Below, piece by piece: positions 12,901-27,900 of a stretch of DNA of 64,000 nucleotides (position 1 is its first letter; every line of letters begins with the position of its first letter). The DNA is from CAZCVI01 sp964502145 (lineage in GTDB: Bacteria; Acidobacteriota; Aminicenantia; UBA2199): positions 1 to 64,000 of the forward strand of contig CAZCVI010000006.1 in NCBI GenBank assembly GCA_964502145.1, read 5' to 3'. Below the pieces are notes generated by a model that had not been told where the DNA came from, made no database searches, and saw only the letters and a program-made list of their open reading frames with translations. A program made the position numbers and the translations under genes.

Positions 12901-15900
12901 GGACAAAATAGGATGGGATCATGTAATCGGGTAATTGACCAGCGAGATATTCCCGGAGCTCTTGGGTGGTGATCTCTATATAAGAAACAAAATAAGCGGC
13001 AATATAGATTTTTTCTGAACCTTCACTCTCTAATGCTTCTTTAGCGACGACGACAACCTCTTGAATATAGTCGTGTTTTAACAACCGGTTTTCGATCTCT
13101 CCCAATTCAACGCGGAAGCCACGTATCTTAACCTGGAAATCCAACCGGCCCAGGAATTCAATATTACCATCAGGCAACCAACGTGCTAAATCGCCGGTCC
13201 TGTAGAATTTAGTAGCGGCAGTAGGTAATGTAGACGGGGCGAAGAATTTGTCGTGGGTTAATTCGGGGTTATTCAAATAACCAAGGGCAATGCCATCACC
13301 ACCGACAATTAATTCACCGGGGACACCAATAGGTAACAAATGATTGGTTTTATCGACGATATACGCGGTGGAATTGGCAATGGGTTTGCCAATGGGAATA
13401 TTTTCGGAATATTCGTGCTGGATTAAAAAGGTGGTGGAAAAGGTGGTGTTTTCTGTGGGACCGTAACCATTGATGATGTTTAATTGGGGGCAATAGCTCC
13501 GCAAGCTGGAGATATGGATGGGGGATAAGACATCGCCTCCGACGAGCAAGTTTTTCAAACCGGCGAAAGTGTCAATATCGGTTTGTTGTACCTGGTTAAA
13601 CAATGGGGCGGTCATCCACATGGTACTAATATGATTCTCTTCTATAGCGGCCTTTAATTTCTCGGATGTGATGATGGTTTCCTTATCGACGATCACGAGT
13701 ATTAACCCATTTAATAATGCCCCCCAGATTTCAAAGGTGGAGGCATCAAATGCCATGGCGCCGGTTTGCAAGATACTGTCACCGGGAACAAATTGGACAT
13801 AATTTGTATTCCTTACCAAGCGGATTACATTCTGATGGGTGACCATCACACCCTTGGGGGCGCCGGTGGAACCGGAGGTATAAATAATGTAGGCTAAATT
13901 GGTGGGAGGTATGGGAGTTATGGGAGTTACGTGAGTAACGGGAGTGATGGGAGTTATGGGCGTGGCTTCTTGGATTAAGGTGGGGGTGAGTAGGATTTTT
14001 GTGCTGCTGTCGGCTAACATGTATTGTTTGCGATCCTCGGGATATTCGGGGTCGATGGGAAGATAGGCACCTCCGGATTTTAAGATTCCTAATATGCCGA
14101 TGATCGTGGATGGGGAACGGTCACCGATAATGCCAATTATGTCACCGGGTATTATACCTTGCTGGCTTAAAAAATGGGCCAGTTGATTGGATTTTTCGTT
14201 TAATTGGGCGTAGGTGAGTTGCTGTTCCGCGATGTTTTGACCGATAATAGCTATATTGCGGGGTGTTTGTTCGGCCTGTGCGCTGAATAATTGGTGGATG
14301 GTTTTTTCCTTTGGATAATCCACGGCTGGTGTGTTGAACTGAAATAATATCTGCGCCCGCTCTTCTGTAGAAATGATTTCAATGTCAGCTAAGATTCCGG
14401 CAGGGTGTTCCAACAGGACTGTTAGAACCCTCTTGAAATACGCGGTGTATCTTTGAATAGTCGCTTCTTTAAACAGGGCGGTGCAGTATTCAAAATTACA
14501 AATCAAAAATTGATTGATTTCAAAGCAAACCAAGGTGAGGTCGAATTTTGCAGTATTATGTTCATACGGGTAGGGTTCCAATTTTAAATCGGGTTTTTCT
14601 ATGGTGGGAACATCCTGGTTTTGCAAGACAAACATGGTATCAAACAGGGGATTGCGACTGGTATCCCTGTTTTTTAATACCTTCTCCACCAGCGCTTCAT
14701 ACTGGTAGTCTTGATTAGCAAAAGTCTTTAAGGTTTTTTCTTTTACCTCTGCCAAGAAGAAAAGAAATTCCTTTTCATCCGCCGGGACATTTTTCAATAC
14801 GAGGGTATTGACAAACATACCAATCACCTGTTCCAAATCAACATGGGGGCGTCCGGCAGAGGGTGTTCCAACGACAATGGTTTCTTGATTGCAAATTTTG
14901 GCTAAAAAGATATTATACACGGCCAATAATACCATGTATAACGTAGTGCCCCGCTGCAAAGCGAGGGTATTCAAGGCAAGGGTTTGCGGGGTGTCAACAT
15001 GGAAACTAAAAATACTGCCGGCAAAACTCTTCACCTTGGGCCTGCGATAATCAGTGGGCAAATCAAGCAGAGGAATCTCGTGGGCAAATTCGTTTAACCA
15101 GTAGGATTCCTGCTGGCGGATTTCATTTTGACGACTGAACTCCCAACACGCGTAATCTTTATATTGAAGCGGGAGTTCTGGTAATAGCTGGGCATTATAA
15201 AGGGCCATAAACTCCCGGATCAATACACTGATGGATGTGCCATCCGAGATGATGTGGTGCATATCGACTATTAACAGATAGGAATTCGGGGTCAACACCA
15301 TCACAGCGACGCGTAAAAGTGGCGCACGGGACAAATCAAAGGGACGGATGAAATCTTTGATTAAAAAATGCTGGGTTACACATTCATCTATCTTAAATTC
15401 CACCTGGTTATGAATTCTTTGCACGGGTTCTTCGGCCACGATAAAAAAGGAAGTTCGAAAACTTTCATGGCGCTGGATTAATTGCCCAAACGTATATTCC
15501 AGTTTTGCCAGTTCCATTTTTCCTTCTAGTTTCATGACCTCGGGTAAATTGTAACTGGTACTGGTTTCTTCCATTAACTGGAGAAAATACAAGCGTTTCT
15601 GCGCGGAAGACAACGGGTAAAACTCCCTGGTTTCGGCAGGCGCTATAGACACAAAAGATTCTTCCCGGCTACTGCATATTAATTCAGCCAAACCTCGGAG
15701 CGTGGACCTTTTAAATATTTCTGCCAGGGGCACTTTGACATTAAACTCTTTATGAATCTTGGCAATCAACATGATGGCTTTTAAAGAGTGACCGCCCAAT
15801 AGGAAGAAATTATCATCTATGCCTATTTTCCCGGCTTCAATCGTCAGTGTTTCAGCCCAAATCTTAACGAGTCGTTGTTCGGTGCTATTTCTTGGGGCCG

Positions 15901-18900
15901 TATAATCGTTTAGCGGGGTTAAGTCTGGTTCAGGCAGTGCTCTGCGATCGACTTTCCCGGTGGGAGTCAAGGGAATCTGCGGGATGGGCACAAAATAAGC
16001 GGGAATCATATGGTGGGGTAAATCCAAGGATAAGATATTACGCAACATGGACACATCCAAATTTGTGTCTGGTGCTAAAACAACATAAGCACATAAATAT
16101 TTCTCGGCTGTGGGGGATTGTTTGACAACCATAACCGCCTCTTTAACCCCCGGGATATTCTTGAGGTGGCTCTCTATTTCCCCGGGTTCAACGCGAATGC
16201 CATGTATTTTCACCTGCTGATCGATGCGCCCCAAAAATTCAATATTCCCGTTATCCAACCAACGGGCCATGTCACCAGTGAAGTACAAGGTATCTTCGCC
16301 GGGGAAAATATTTTTCACAAATTTATTTTTTGTCTCTTCAGCGCGACCGAGATACCCCCGGCCCACTTGTTGCCCACCGACTACCAATTCACCAGCGATA
16401 CCAATGGGCAGAAGATATTTTTCTTGGTCCAAAATGTAAATCCGGGTGTTGGCAATAGGTTTGCCAATGCTTGGGAATAGCGGGATATCACCCTCTGGGT
16501 CAATAGTCAAGGTGGTGACGACATGGGTTTCAGAAGGACCATAATGATTGTGCAAATAGATGTGCGATGCTTTTAAATATAAGCGTAAAGGGTCATCCAC
16601 CACGACTTGTTCACCAGCGGTCACAATATGCTCGATAGAACCAGCAGGCAGAATGATATCGTGACTCTGACTAAACATCATTTTCAAAAATGACATGGGA
16701 AAAAACAGGGTCTTTATCTGATTTCGCACAATCAACTGGAACAACTGGGGGATACTGTTACGCGTATCCTCGTCAATGAGGGTTAACTGTCCACCACAAA
16801 GCAGAGTTGAAAATATCTCCTGAAAAGAGACATCAAAACTGATAGTTGTAAATTGCAAAACGCGGCTGAAATTGATCGGCGTAAACTGATACTGAAACTT
16901 CAACAAGTTGACCAGATTGGCATGTTGCAGCATGACACCTTTGGGCTTCCCAGTAGAACCTGAAGTAAAAATCACGTAGAGCAGATTGGAACCACAATGA
17001 ATAGCAGGTAGTTTTTCTTTCACGCCAGCCGCGTTAGCACTATAAATGGTATTGTCGCGTATATCCAGGGTCGGGATAGTCGCAGTGATACGGGAAGTGT
17101 CGGAGTCCATGGCAAAATTAATCAGCAATGCGGTCATCAGACTATCTTCGATCATAAATTGTTTTCTTTGGGGTGGGAACGTGGGGTCGATGGGCAAATA
17201 GGCAGCACCGGCTTTCATGATGGCCAACAACCCAACAATCATTTCGAAAGAACGTTCCACCATCAGCCCCACAATATGATCTTGGCCCACGCCCTGGTGG
17301 CGCAACACTCTGGCCAAGCTGTTGGCCCGTTGGTTCAATTCTTTGTAAGTGAGGAAACCGTGGCCAAAAATCAGGGCGGTTTTATCTTCATGTTCGCGTG
17401 CGCTTGTTTCAAACAAACCATGAATAGTGTCGTGAACGTTGATCGCTTGAGTCACGCCATTGGAAAATTCGAGGATGCTTTCTTTTTCTATTACATCCAT
17501 GATTTCGATTTGGGTCATTCTCATACCGGGGTCAGCGATAATGGCAGCCACGATATTTTTAAAATACTGGCAAAAGCGCTGGGCGGTTTCCTTTTTAAAT
17601 AAAGTCGTGCTGTATTCCAGGTTAAATACCAAACGGTCCGCTATTTCTTTGCCATCCAGGTTTAAATCGAATTTAGCGGTTTTGTTTTCATATGCAAATG
17701 GTTTCATGTTCAGACCAGGAGTGGCAATTTCTTGGATTTCCATGTTTTGAAACACAAACAGCACATCGAACAATGGGTTTCTGGACATATCCCTGTTTTT
17801 AGCTACCTGGTTCACGAGGTTTTCAAAGGGGTAATCTTGATTTTGATAGGCATTTAATGTGCCTTCTTTTAATTCCTTTAAAAAGACTTGGAATGTTTTT
17901 TCGCGTTTGGGATAGTTTCGTAACGCCAGGGTATTCACAAACATGCCGATGATATTTTGCAATTCCTCGTGTCTTCTGCCAGCGATAGGTGTGCCAATAA
18001 TGATATCTTCCTGGTTGCACAGTTTAGCCATCCAGGTGTTACAAATCGCCAGGATAACCATGTACAGGGTAACCTCTTGTTTTAAGGCGAGGGTATTTAA
18101 TAACCGGGTGTGTTCCGGGCTAAGTTCAAAAGACAAATGATTGCCTGCAAAACTCTGCATGATGGGTCTGGGATAATCGGTGGGCAAATTCAAAACCGGG
18201 ATATCATTGTGATATAAACGAAGCCAAAAGTTTTCCTGAACAACCAATGCCTCCATATTTGATGTATCAGCTTGCCATGCGGCATAATCCTTGTAATGGA
18301 TCGGTAATGGCGGTAATGCAGCATCCATGTAAAAGGCAAGGATATCTTTCTGAATGATTCCAATAGATGAACCATCAGCCACAATATGATGAACATCGAC
18401 TAACAGGGCATAATTTTGACTATCTTTTTTTATCAGTGCAACGCGCAAAAGCGGAGCTTGGGAAAGATCAAAGGGACGGCTGAATTGTTGAATAGTAGAT
18501 AATAAATACTGCTCTTTCTCTGTCCCGGCCATTTGGGTGGCATTATAATACTGGAATTCAAAGGCCACTTCAGGGTGAACAACTTGGACAGCCTCACCAT
18601 CAACGAGTATAAAGGAAGTTCGCAAACTCTCATGTCTGCTGATCATGTGTTTGAATGCATCGGCAAATTTTATTTCAGCCAATGTCCCTTCCAGGTGGAT
18701 CGCAGTCATAATATTATAGCCAGTGCCATTGACATCCAACTGCTGGAGAAAAAACAATCGTTTCTGTGCTGAAGACAATGGATAATAATGTTTTTGTTCC
18801 ACAGCGGGAATAGACTGGTATGTTTCCCCAGCGCCTTGTTTAATATAGTCCGCTAATTCACGGATCGTGGGGCGTTTAAATATTTCTGCCAGCGGAATTC

Positions 18901-21900
18901 TTACCTGGAGAGTTTTGTGGATTCTGGATGTCACGGAAGTGGCTTTTAAGGAGTGCCCGCCGAGGAGGAAAAAATTATCATCTATGCCCAGGGGATTCTG
19001 CACTGCATTTAGTCCTAAAATATCGCTCCAAATAGCCGCCAATTCATTTTCGATTTGGTTTCTGGGAGCCATATACCCGCCAGTCATCTTTAATTCAGGC
19101 GCGGGTAACGCCTTGCGGTCGATTTTACCAGAAGAAGTGCGGGGGATTTTTTCGAGTGGCACAAAATAAGCGGGAATCATATAATCGGGGAGATGGCTCT
19201 GTAAATATTGCCGCCATTGGGATGGGGAAATCTCCTGGTTGGCCACTACATCTAACACGATATAAGCAACTAAACTCTTATCACCCACCAAATCTTCTTT
19301 AACCGTGACCACAGCATCAATAATGTGCGGGTGTTTGAATAATTGCTTTTCAATCTCACCCAGCTCAATACGAAAGCCCCTGATTTTCACCTGGAAATCA
19401 ATTCTACCCAGAAATTCTATATTCCCATCGGGTAACCAGCGGGCCAGATCACCCGATTTGTAAAGTTTGCCAGAAAATGTCGCCATTGTGGGCAGAGAAA
19501 TAAATGTATCATGGGTCAGTTCGGGGCGATTCAAATAACCACGGGTCACACCCGGACCAGCAATACACAGTTCACCAGCCAAACCAATGGCTTGAAGCTT
19601 GGCCATTTTATTTAAGATAATGACATGGTAATTGGTGATAGGTTTTCCAATGGGAACAGCATCTGGAATAGGCGCTGCACAAGAATAATAGGTGGCGCAT
19701 ACAGTGGCCTCGGTGGGGCCGTAAGTGTTATAAACCGCTGCGGTTTGCATCAGGTTATTTATATATGGCGCTTTCAAAACATCGCCACCGCTGATATAAA
19801 TACGGATAGGAAACTTGCTGTCTGCTTTATTCAATTCGTTTAACATCAGCGGCGAGGCAGTGATGAAGGTAACTCCATGTTTGAAAATAAACGCGGCCAA
19901 TCGCTCCATATCTTTGACACTATCGCTATCTGGGACGGCCAGTTTGCCGCCTTTTAAGAGGATAGGATATAACTCTTCCACAAAGGCATCAAAAGTAAAA
20001 GAGGCTTGCTGGATAACAATATCTGCTGGGAATAACGTATACTGCTGCTCAAAAGCATAGATGTAAGCCAATAAATTACCATGCTCTACGAGCACACCCT
20101 TGGGACGCCCTGTGGAACCAGAAGTGTAGATGATGTAGGCGAGATTTGTGGGAGTAATGGGAGGTATGGGAGTTATGGGAATTATGGGAATTATGGGAGT
20201 TATGGGAGTTATGGGAGTTATGGGAGTTATGGGAATTATGGGAGTAGGGGGAGTGGCTTCTTGGATTATGGTTGCGGTGAGGAGGATTGTGGCGGCGCTG
20301 TCTGATAATATAAATTGTGTGCGATCTTCGGGATAGTCGGGAGCGATGGGTAGATAGGCACCACCAGCTTGTAATATTGCCAATAACCCGATGATCATTT
20401 CTACGGAACGGTGGATTTGAATGGCGACAATATGCTCGGCTTGCACGCCATGGGTTTGTAAATAATGGGCCAATTGATGGGATTTTTTAAATAATTCGGC
20501 ATAGGTTAATTGGTTACCCTTGTTATTTTCGTCGCTGATGGCTATAGCATCGGGAGTTCGTTGGGCTTGTTGTGCTAATAATTCATGGATCATCCGCGTA
20601 ACAGGGAAAGGAGTGACCGGGGTATTGAATACTTCCAAGAGGTGACGCTTTTCAGACTCTTCCAATAGGTCGATCTCCGCGATTTTGAGTGCGGGGTTTT
20701 CCAGCACGGTCACAAGTTGTGCTAATATATGTAATAAATGAGTGGCAAATCGTGCGATGGTCTCCTGTTTAAAAAGCGCGGTACAATATTCCAGCAAACA
20801 GTGTATCCGATCCTTTTCCTCGGTTAATTCAAAGGTAAGATCGACCTTGGCCGTTTTCAGTTGCGATGGAAACGATGTAAACGTAAGCCCCTCTACTGAC
20901 AGGGAGGGGAATTCAAAATTTTGCACCAGTAACATCACATCAAAAATGGGATTACGACTAAAATTGGGAGCCTTCTCAACGTGTTTAATCACTTCACGGA
21001 ACGGATAAACCTGATTCTCAAATGCAGCAAGCGCACCTGTTTTTACATCCGCCAAGAACTGCCACAACAATTGACTCTCCTGAATTTGATTGCGTAGAAC
21101 CACGGTATCCAATAAAAGACCAATGAGCGGTTCCAAATCCGTGTGGTTCCTACCCGCGATTGGAGTGCCAATAATCATATCTGGTTGTCCGCTGTAATTA
21201 TTATTATAATGGTATAATGTAATCTCTAATGCGGTTAAGGCGACCATGTACAATGTGGCACCGGATTTTTCTATTAAACGATTGATCTTGTCTTTTAAGG
21301 GCTGTTGGATTTCAAACTCAAGACTATCCCCGGCAAAAGATTGCACGGCAGGCCGGGGGAAATCCAACGGCATTTCCAATACGGGGAGTTCGCCAGCCAG
21401 AAGAGTGAGCCAATAATTTTCCTGTTCCTGCAATAAACCGGAGGATAATTGATTCTGCTGCCATTGGGCAAAATCTTGATATTGAATACGTAATGGCGGC
21501 AGATGATTTTCCACACCACCATAAATAGCGGTAATTTCCCTGACAAATATCGCCATGGAAGAACCATCGGAAATAATATGATTCATATCAAAGATCAAAA
21601 TATGTTTCTCCGCATTTTTCCTGATCAAACCAATACGCAGCAACGGCGGCGTGGCAAGATCAAAGGGGCGAATAAAATCGGCTATCTCACCTTCATAATC
21701 GTCGATTGTAAATTCCACGGCCTCGTGAACTCTCATCACTGCTTTCTCCTCTAATAAATGAAAGGAGGTTCGTAACATGTCATGTCTGCGAATTAATGAC
21801 TTTACAGCTTGCTCCAAGCGTTTTTTATCGAGTTTGCCAGCTACTTCCAGAATTAATGGGATATTGTAACTGGTTCCTATCCCTTCCAACTGCTGCAATA

Positions 21901-24900
21901 TATAAAACCGTTGTTGTGAAGATGACTGGGGGTAATATTCCTTTTTTTCCACGGGTTGAATACTCTGGAATACACTCTGCTTCCCCTGACGGATATATAG
22001 CGCTTGCTGACGGATAGTTTGCGATTTAAAGATTTCGGCCAAGGGGATTTTAACATCCAATTCCCGGTGGATTTGGGAGATGAGAAACATGGCTTTTAAT
22101 GAATGACCACCAAGATGAAAGAAATTATCATCGATTCCTATGGGGGACATGTGCCCGGGATCTCTTCCCAGAACCTCGTGCCATATGTCAAGCAATTTCT
22201 TTTCTATTATATCCCGCGGTGCCGTGTACGTTTCGCCCACAGTTACGCTAGGTTGCGGTAAAGCCCGGCGATCTATTTTTCCATTGGGGGTCAAGGGGAT
22301 TTTTGGTATAGGTATAAAATAGGTGGGGATCATGTACTCTGGTAATTGACTGGCCAGATGTTCCCGCAATTCCACCGGGTTGTATTCTTTTTCAAAAACA
22401 CAATACGCACACAGCAATTTATCCTTTGATTTGTCTTCATGCACCAATACGACAGCCTCTTTAATACCACTGATCTTCAATAAACAATTCTCTATTTCCC
22501 CCAGTTCAATGCGGAAGCCACGTATTTTTACTTGCTGATCTACTCTACCAAGAAATTCAATGTTGCCATCTGGCAGCCAACGCGCTAAATCACCGGTTTT
22601 GTAGATTGGCAGGGATGATGTGGAGAGGGTGTCAGGCGATATAAATGTATCATGGGTTAATTCGGGACGATTTAGATATCCCCTGGCCAAACCACTACCA
22701 CCAATGTATAACTCGCCATTTATTCCCAAAGGAACAGGTCTGTATTTTTTATCCAGTATATATAGCGTGGTGTTGGCCAATGGTTTCCCAATAGGTATCG
22801 TGGCGACGTTGCCCTCTATGCCATTGATATCATAATACGAAGCATAAACAGTTGTCTCGGTAGGACCATATACATGGATGATACGATCTTTGCCCAGGTA
22901 ATCCAAGGCTTTTTGGGAATGTTCCAACGATACGCGCTCCCCACCAAAAAGAACTTTCCTGATACGCGCAAAACATCCAATTTCCAAATCCACCAGCGCG
23001 TTAAATAAGGCGGTGGTTATAAAAAATACCGTGATTCCTTCATTTCGAATCATTTTCGCCATCCGATCCACGGCCAATACATCGCCCCTTGAAATCAAAA
23101 CCAGGACAGCTCCATTCAAAAGTGCTCCAAAAATATCAAAAACAGAACCATCAAAGGCATAATTGGATAACTGCAAAATACGATCTGAAGAACTTAAATC
23201 AATATAATTGGTGTTTTTAACCACGCGGGTGATATTGGAATGGATTGTTAACACACCTTTGGGTTTGCCGGTAGAACCGGAAGTGTAGATGACGTAGGCG
23301 ATATTTGTGGGAGTGATGGGAATTATGGGAGTTACGTGAGTAACGGGAAGTATGGGAGTTACGTGAGTAACGGGAGTTATGGGAAGTATGGCACGAATTG
23401 TTTCCGAGGTTAGGAGAATTTTGGCGGCACTGTCGGATAACATGAATTGTTTGCGTTCTTCAGGGTAACTGGGATCGATGGGCATATAAGCACCCCCGGA
23501 TTTTAAAATGCCCAGAATGCCAATGATCATCTCTAACGAACGTTCAATGATAATGCCTACTATTGTATCGGGTAAAATGCCTTTTTCCAGCAATACATGG
23601 GCCAATTGATTGGCTTTATTATTTAATGCTTGGTAGGTTAATTGACATTGTGTCAAACCAGGGTAACCTATCATTTCGCCGATGATAGCGATATGGTGGG
23701 GGGTGCGTTCGGCTTGTTCCGCGAATAATTGCGGGATGGTTTTGTCTGATGGGTATGTCGTGGTCGTATTATTAAACTCATATAAAATCTGGTTCCGTTC
23801 TTCGCTGGATGTGATTTGAATATCGGCCAGGGTCACGTCTTTATTTTCCATTATCGCGGCCACGATGTTCTTAAAATAAGTGCAAAACCGTTTTAATGTT
23901 TCCATTTTAAATAATTTTATACAAAACTCAAAGACCAGTTCCAATCTTTCTGCCACTTCCACTACAGTTAAGGTCAAGTCAAACTTGGATGTTTTGATTT
24001 TTCGGGGATACAGGGCGATTTGTAATCCAGGAATTCCCTGGGTCTGGGCGCCAATATCTTGCAGGGTAAACATGGTATCAAATAACGGGTTACGACTAAT
24101 ATCCCGTACTACCATCACCTCTTCAACCAGATCCTCGTACTGGTAATCTTGATTCTGGAAAGCATTTAAGGTCCTCTCGTTCACTTCAGCCAGAAAAGCG
24201 GCGAAGCTTTTTTCACCGGCAGGATAGTTCCGCAATGCCAGGGTGTTAACAAACATACCGATGATTTTTTCGAGGTCAGCATGACTGCGCCCGGCCACCG
24301 GCGTACCCATCACAATATCTTCCTGACCACTTATTTTAGATAGAAAAATAGTATACACGGACAACAACACGGTGTACAATGTGGTTTCCATTTTTAAAGC
24401 CAATTCTTTTAATGCAGTGGTTGTTTCAATACTTAAAACAAAACGGATACTGGCTCCTGCAAAACTCTGCATGGCGGGACGGGCATAATCGGTGGGTAAA
24501 GCCAGCACCGGGATTTCTTCCGCGAAAATATTTTTCCAATAGGCCTTTTGCTGAAGAAGGCTCTCGCTGTTTTTGATATGATGCTGTCTCTCTGCATAGT
24601 CGATGTAGCGTAAACCAGGCGCGGGCAATTCGCTTCCGGCAAAAGCCGCGGTAAACTCTTGGAGAAGAATATCCATTGACATACCATCAGAAATAATATG
24701 ATGCATGTCCACAAGCAATAAATGCTTCTCTGCTTCCAATTTAACCAATCCGACCCGCAACAAGGGGATCTGGGATAAATCAAAAGGCCGCAAGAAATAT
24801 TCCATGTGCGCCACCGGATACTCTTCTATTTCCAATACAGCCTCAGGGTGAATGATCTGCACGGGTTGCTCGGCCATGGTTTGAAATGAGGTGCGGAAAC

Positions 24901-27900
24901 TTTCGTGTCGCTGGATGAGCGTAGTCATAGATTGATGCAGCCTCAGTTTATCCAGAAGACCATCCAATTGCCATACGGCAAAAACATTGTACGTGGTGCC
25001 AGTTTTATCTATTTGTTGTAAAAAGAATATTCGTTTCTGTGCGGAGGACAGGATATAATACTCTTTTTCTTCCACGGGCTCTATCCTGACATATTGATCC
25101 CTGATCGCATACTGGATATATTCGGAAAGTTCCATGATCGTGGGCCGTTTAAATATCTCTTGCAAGGAAATAACGACATTAAATAATTTGTGAATCCGGG
25201 ATAGTAGTGAGTTGGCTTTTAATGAGTGGCCACCGAGGTGGAAAAAATTATCATAGATTCCAATCGGTGTCTCCACATTTAATAATTCAGACCAAATCTT
25301 GACCAATTCAACTTCTATTGGATTCCTTGGGCCAAAGAAATCTTTGTCAGTAGTCATTGTGGGAGCAGGTAATTTTTTGCGGTCGATTTTACCAGTAGAG
25401 GTCAGGGGTAGGGATTCCATGCGGACAAAATAGGCAGGGATCATGTAATCGGGTAATTGGGCAGCGAGATATTCGCGGAGCTGCTGTGTTGTGATCTCTA
25501 TATAAGAAACAAAATAAGCGGCAATATAGATTTTTTCTGAACCGGGACTCTCTAACGCCTCTTTAGCAACAACCACAACCTCTTGAATATAGTCATGTTT
25601 TAACAACCGATTTTCTATCTCTCCCAATTCGACACGGAAACCACGGATCTTAACCTGGAAATCCAACCGGCCCAGGAATTGAATATTACCATCAGGCAAC
25701 CAACGTGCTAAATCGCCGGTTCTGTAGAATTTAGTAGCCGAACTAGGCAATGTAGACGGGGCGAAGAACTTGTCGTGGGTTAATTCGGGGTTATTCAAAT
25801 AACCAAGAGCAATCCCAGCACCACCGACAATCAATTCACCGGGCACACCAATAGGTAACAAATGATTGGTTTTATCCACGATATACGCGGTGGAATTGGC
25901 AATAGGTTTGCCAATGGGAATATTTTCGGAATAGTCGTGCTGGATTAAAAAGGTGGTGGAAAAGGTGGTGTTTTCGGTGGGGCCATAACCATTGATGATG
26001 TTTAATTCGGGGTAATAGCTCCGCAAGCTGGAGATATGGATGGGCGATAAAACATCGCCACCCACAAGCAAGTTTTTCAAGCCAGCGAACGTGTCAATAT
26101 CGGTTTGTTGTATTTGGTTAAACAATGGGGCGGTCATCCACATGGTACTAATATGATTCTCTTCTATAGCGGCCTTTAATTTCTCCGATGTGATGATGGT
26201 TTCCTTATCAACGATAACGAGTATTAACCCATTTAATAATGCGCCCCAAATTTCAAAGGTAGAAGCATCAAAAGCCATGGCGCCAGTTTGCAAGATACTG
26301 TCACCGGGAACAAATTGGACATAATTTGTATTCTTTACCAAACGGATTACATTCTGATGGGTGACTATCACACCCTTGGGGGTGCCGGTGGAACCGGAGG
26401 TATAAATAATGTAGGCTAAATGGGTGGGAGTGATGGGAGTTACGTGAGTAACGGGAGTTATGGGAGTTATGGGAGTGGCTTCTTGGATTAGGGTGGGGGT
26501 GAGGAGGATTTTTGTGTTGCTGTCGGTTAGCATGTATTGTTTGCGATCTTCGGGGTAGTCGGGGTCGATGGGAAGATAGGCGGCACCGGATTTTAAGATT
26601 CCTAATATGCCGATGATCGTAGATGGGGAACGGTCACCGATAATGCCGATGATGTCACCGGGTAGTGTGCCTTGTTGGATTAAAAAATGGGCCAGTTGAT
26701 TGGATTTTTCGTTTAATTGGGCATAAGTGAGTTGCTCTTCCCCGATGTTTTGACCGATAATAGCTGTATTGCCGGGTGTTTGTTCGGCCTGTACGCTGAA
26801 TAATTGGGGAATGGTTTTGGTAGCGGGGTATTTTGTGGTGGTATTATTAAAATCATGTACAATCTGGTTCTTTTCGGCGCTGGATAAGATTTGTATGTCG
26901 GCAATCGTCGCGTCTGTATCATTGATTACCCCGGATACAGTGCTCTTAAAATACGCGATAAACCGTTGAATGGTTGCTTCTTCAAATAACCGGGTACTGT
27001 ATTCAAACGTCAGTTCCAATTTCTTCTCTGCTTCTAAAACGGTTAATGAAAGATCAAATTTGGCGGTTTTGTTTTCCTGTGGATAGGGCACGAATTTTAA
27101 ACCGGGAATCTCCACGGCCTCGGTGGCGGTATTTTGCAGGGTAAACAAGGTATCAAACAACGGGTTACGACTGACATCGCGTATGATATCGACTTCGTCC
27201 ACAATATCTTCGTACTGGTATTCCTGATTCTCAAAGGCTTTTAACGTCCTCTCCTTTACTTCAGCCAGAAAATCGCTGTATTTTTTCCCAGGGGTAGGAT
27301 AATTCCGCAATACCAGGGTGTTGACAAACATACCGATGATCTTTTCGAGGTCTGCATGCCTGCGTCCCGCAATAGGGGTTCCGACAACAATATCTTCCTG
27401 ACCGCTTAGCTTCGCCAGGAAGATATTATATAAAGACAGCAGCACCATGTACAGCGTCGTTTCTGTTTGTAATACCAGTGCCTTTAATGCGGCGGTGATT
27501 TCGCCGTTCAGTTCAAATTTTATCCTGTTTCCTGCAAAACTCTGGACTGCGGGCCGGGCATGATCGGTGGGCAGAACAAGCACGGGTATTTCTTCGGCAA
27601 ATATTTTTCGCCAGAATACACCCTGATTATAAAGTTCTTCACTCGCTCTATCACGACGCTGCCGCTCAGAATAGTCTTTATACTGGAGCGTGAGAGGGGG
27701 GAGTTCTTTTCCCACGAGAAAGGTGGCAAATTCATTGGCAAGAATCTCTATGGACATGCCATCGGAAATAATATGATGCATGTCCACCAGCAAGATATGT
27801 TTCTCTGCCTGCAACTGGACCAACCCGACGCGCAACAACGGGGCAGTGAACAAAAAGAAAGGGCGGATAAACTCGCCAACATGCGCGACGTCGAGATACT

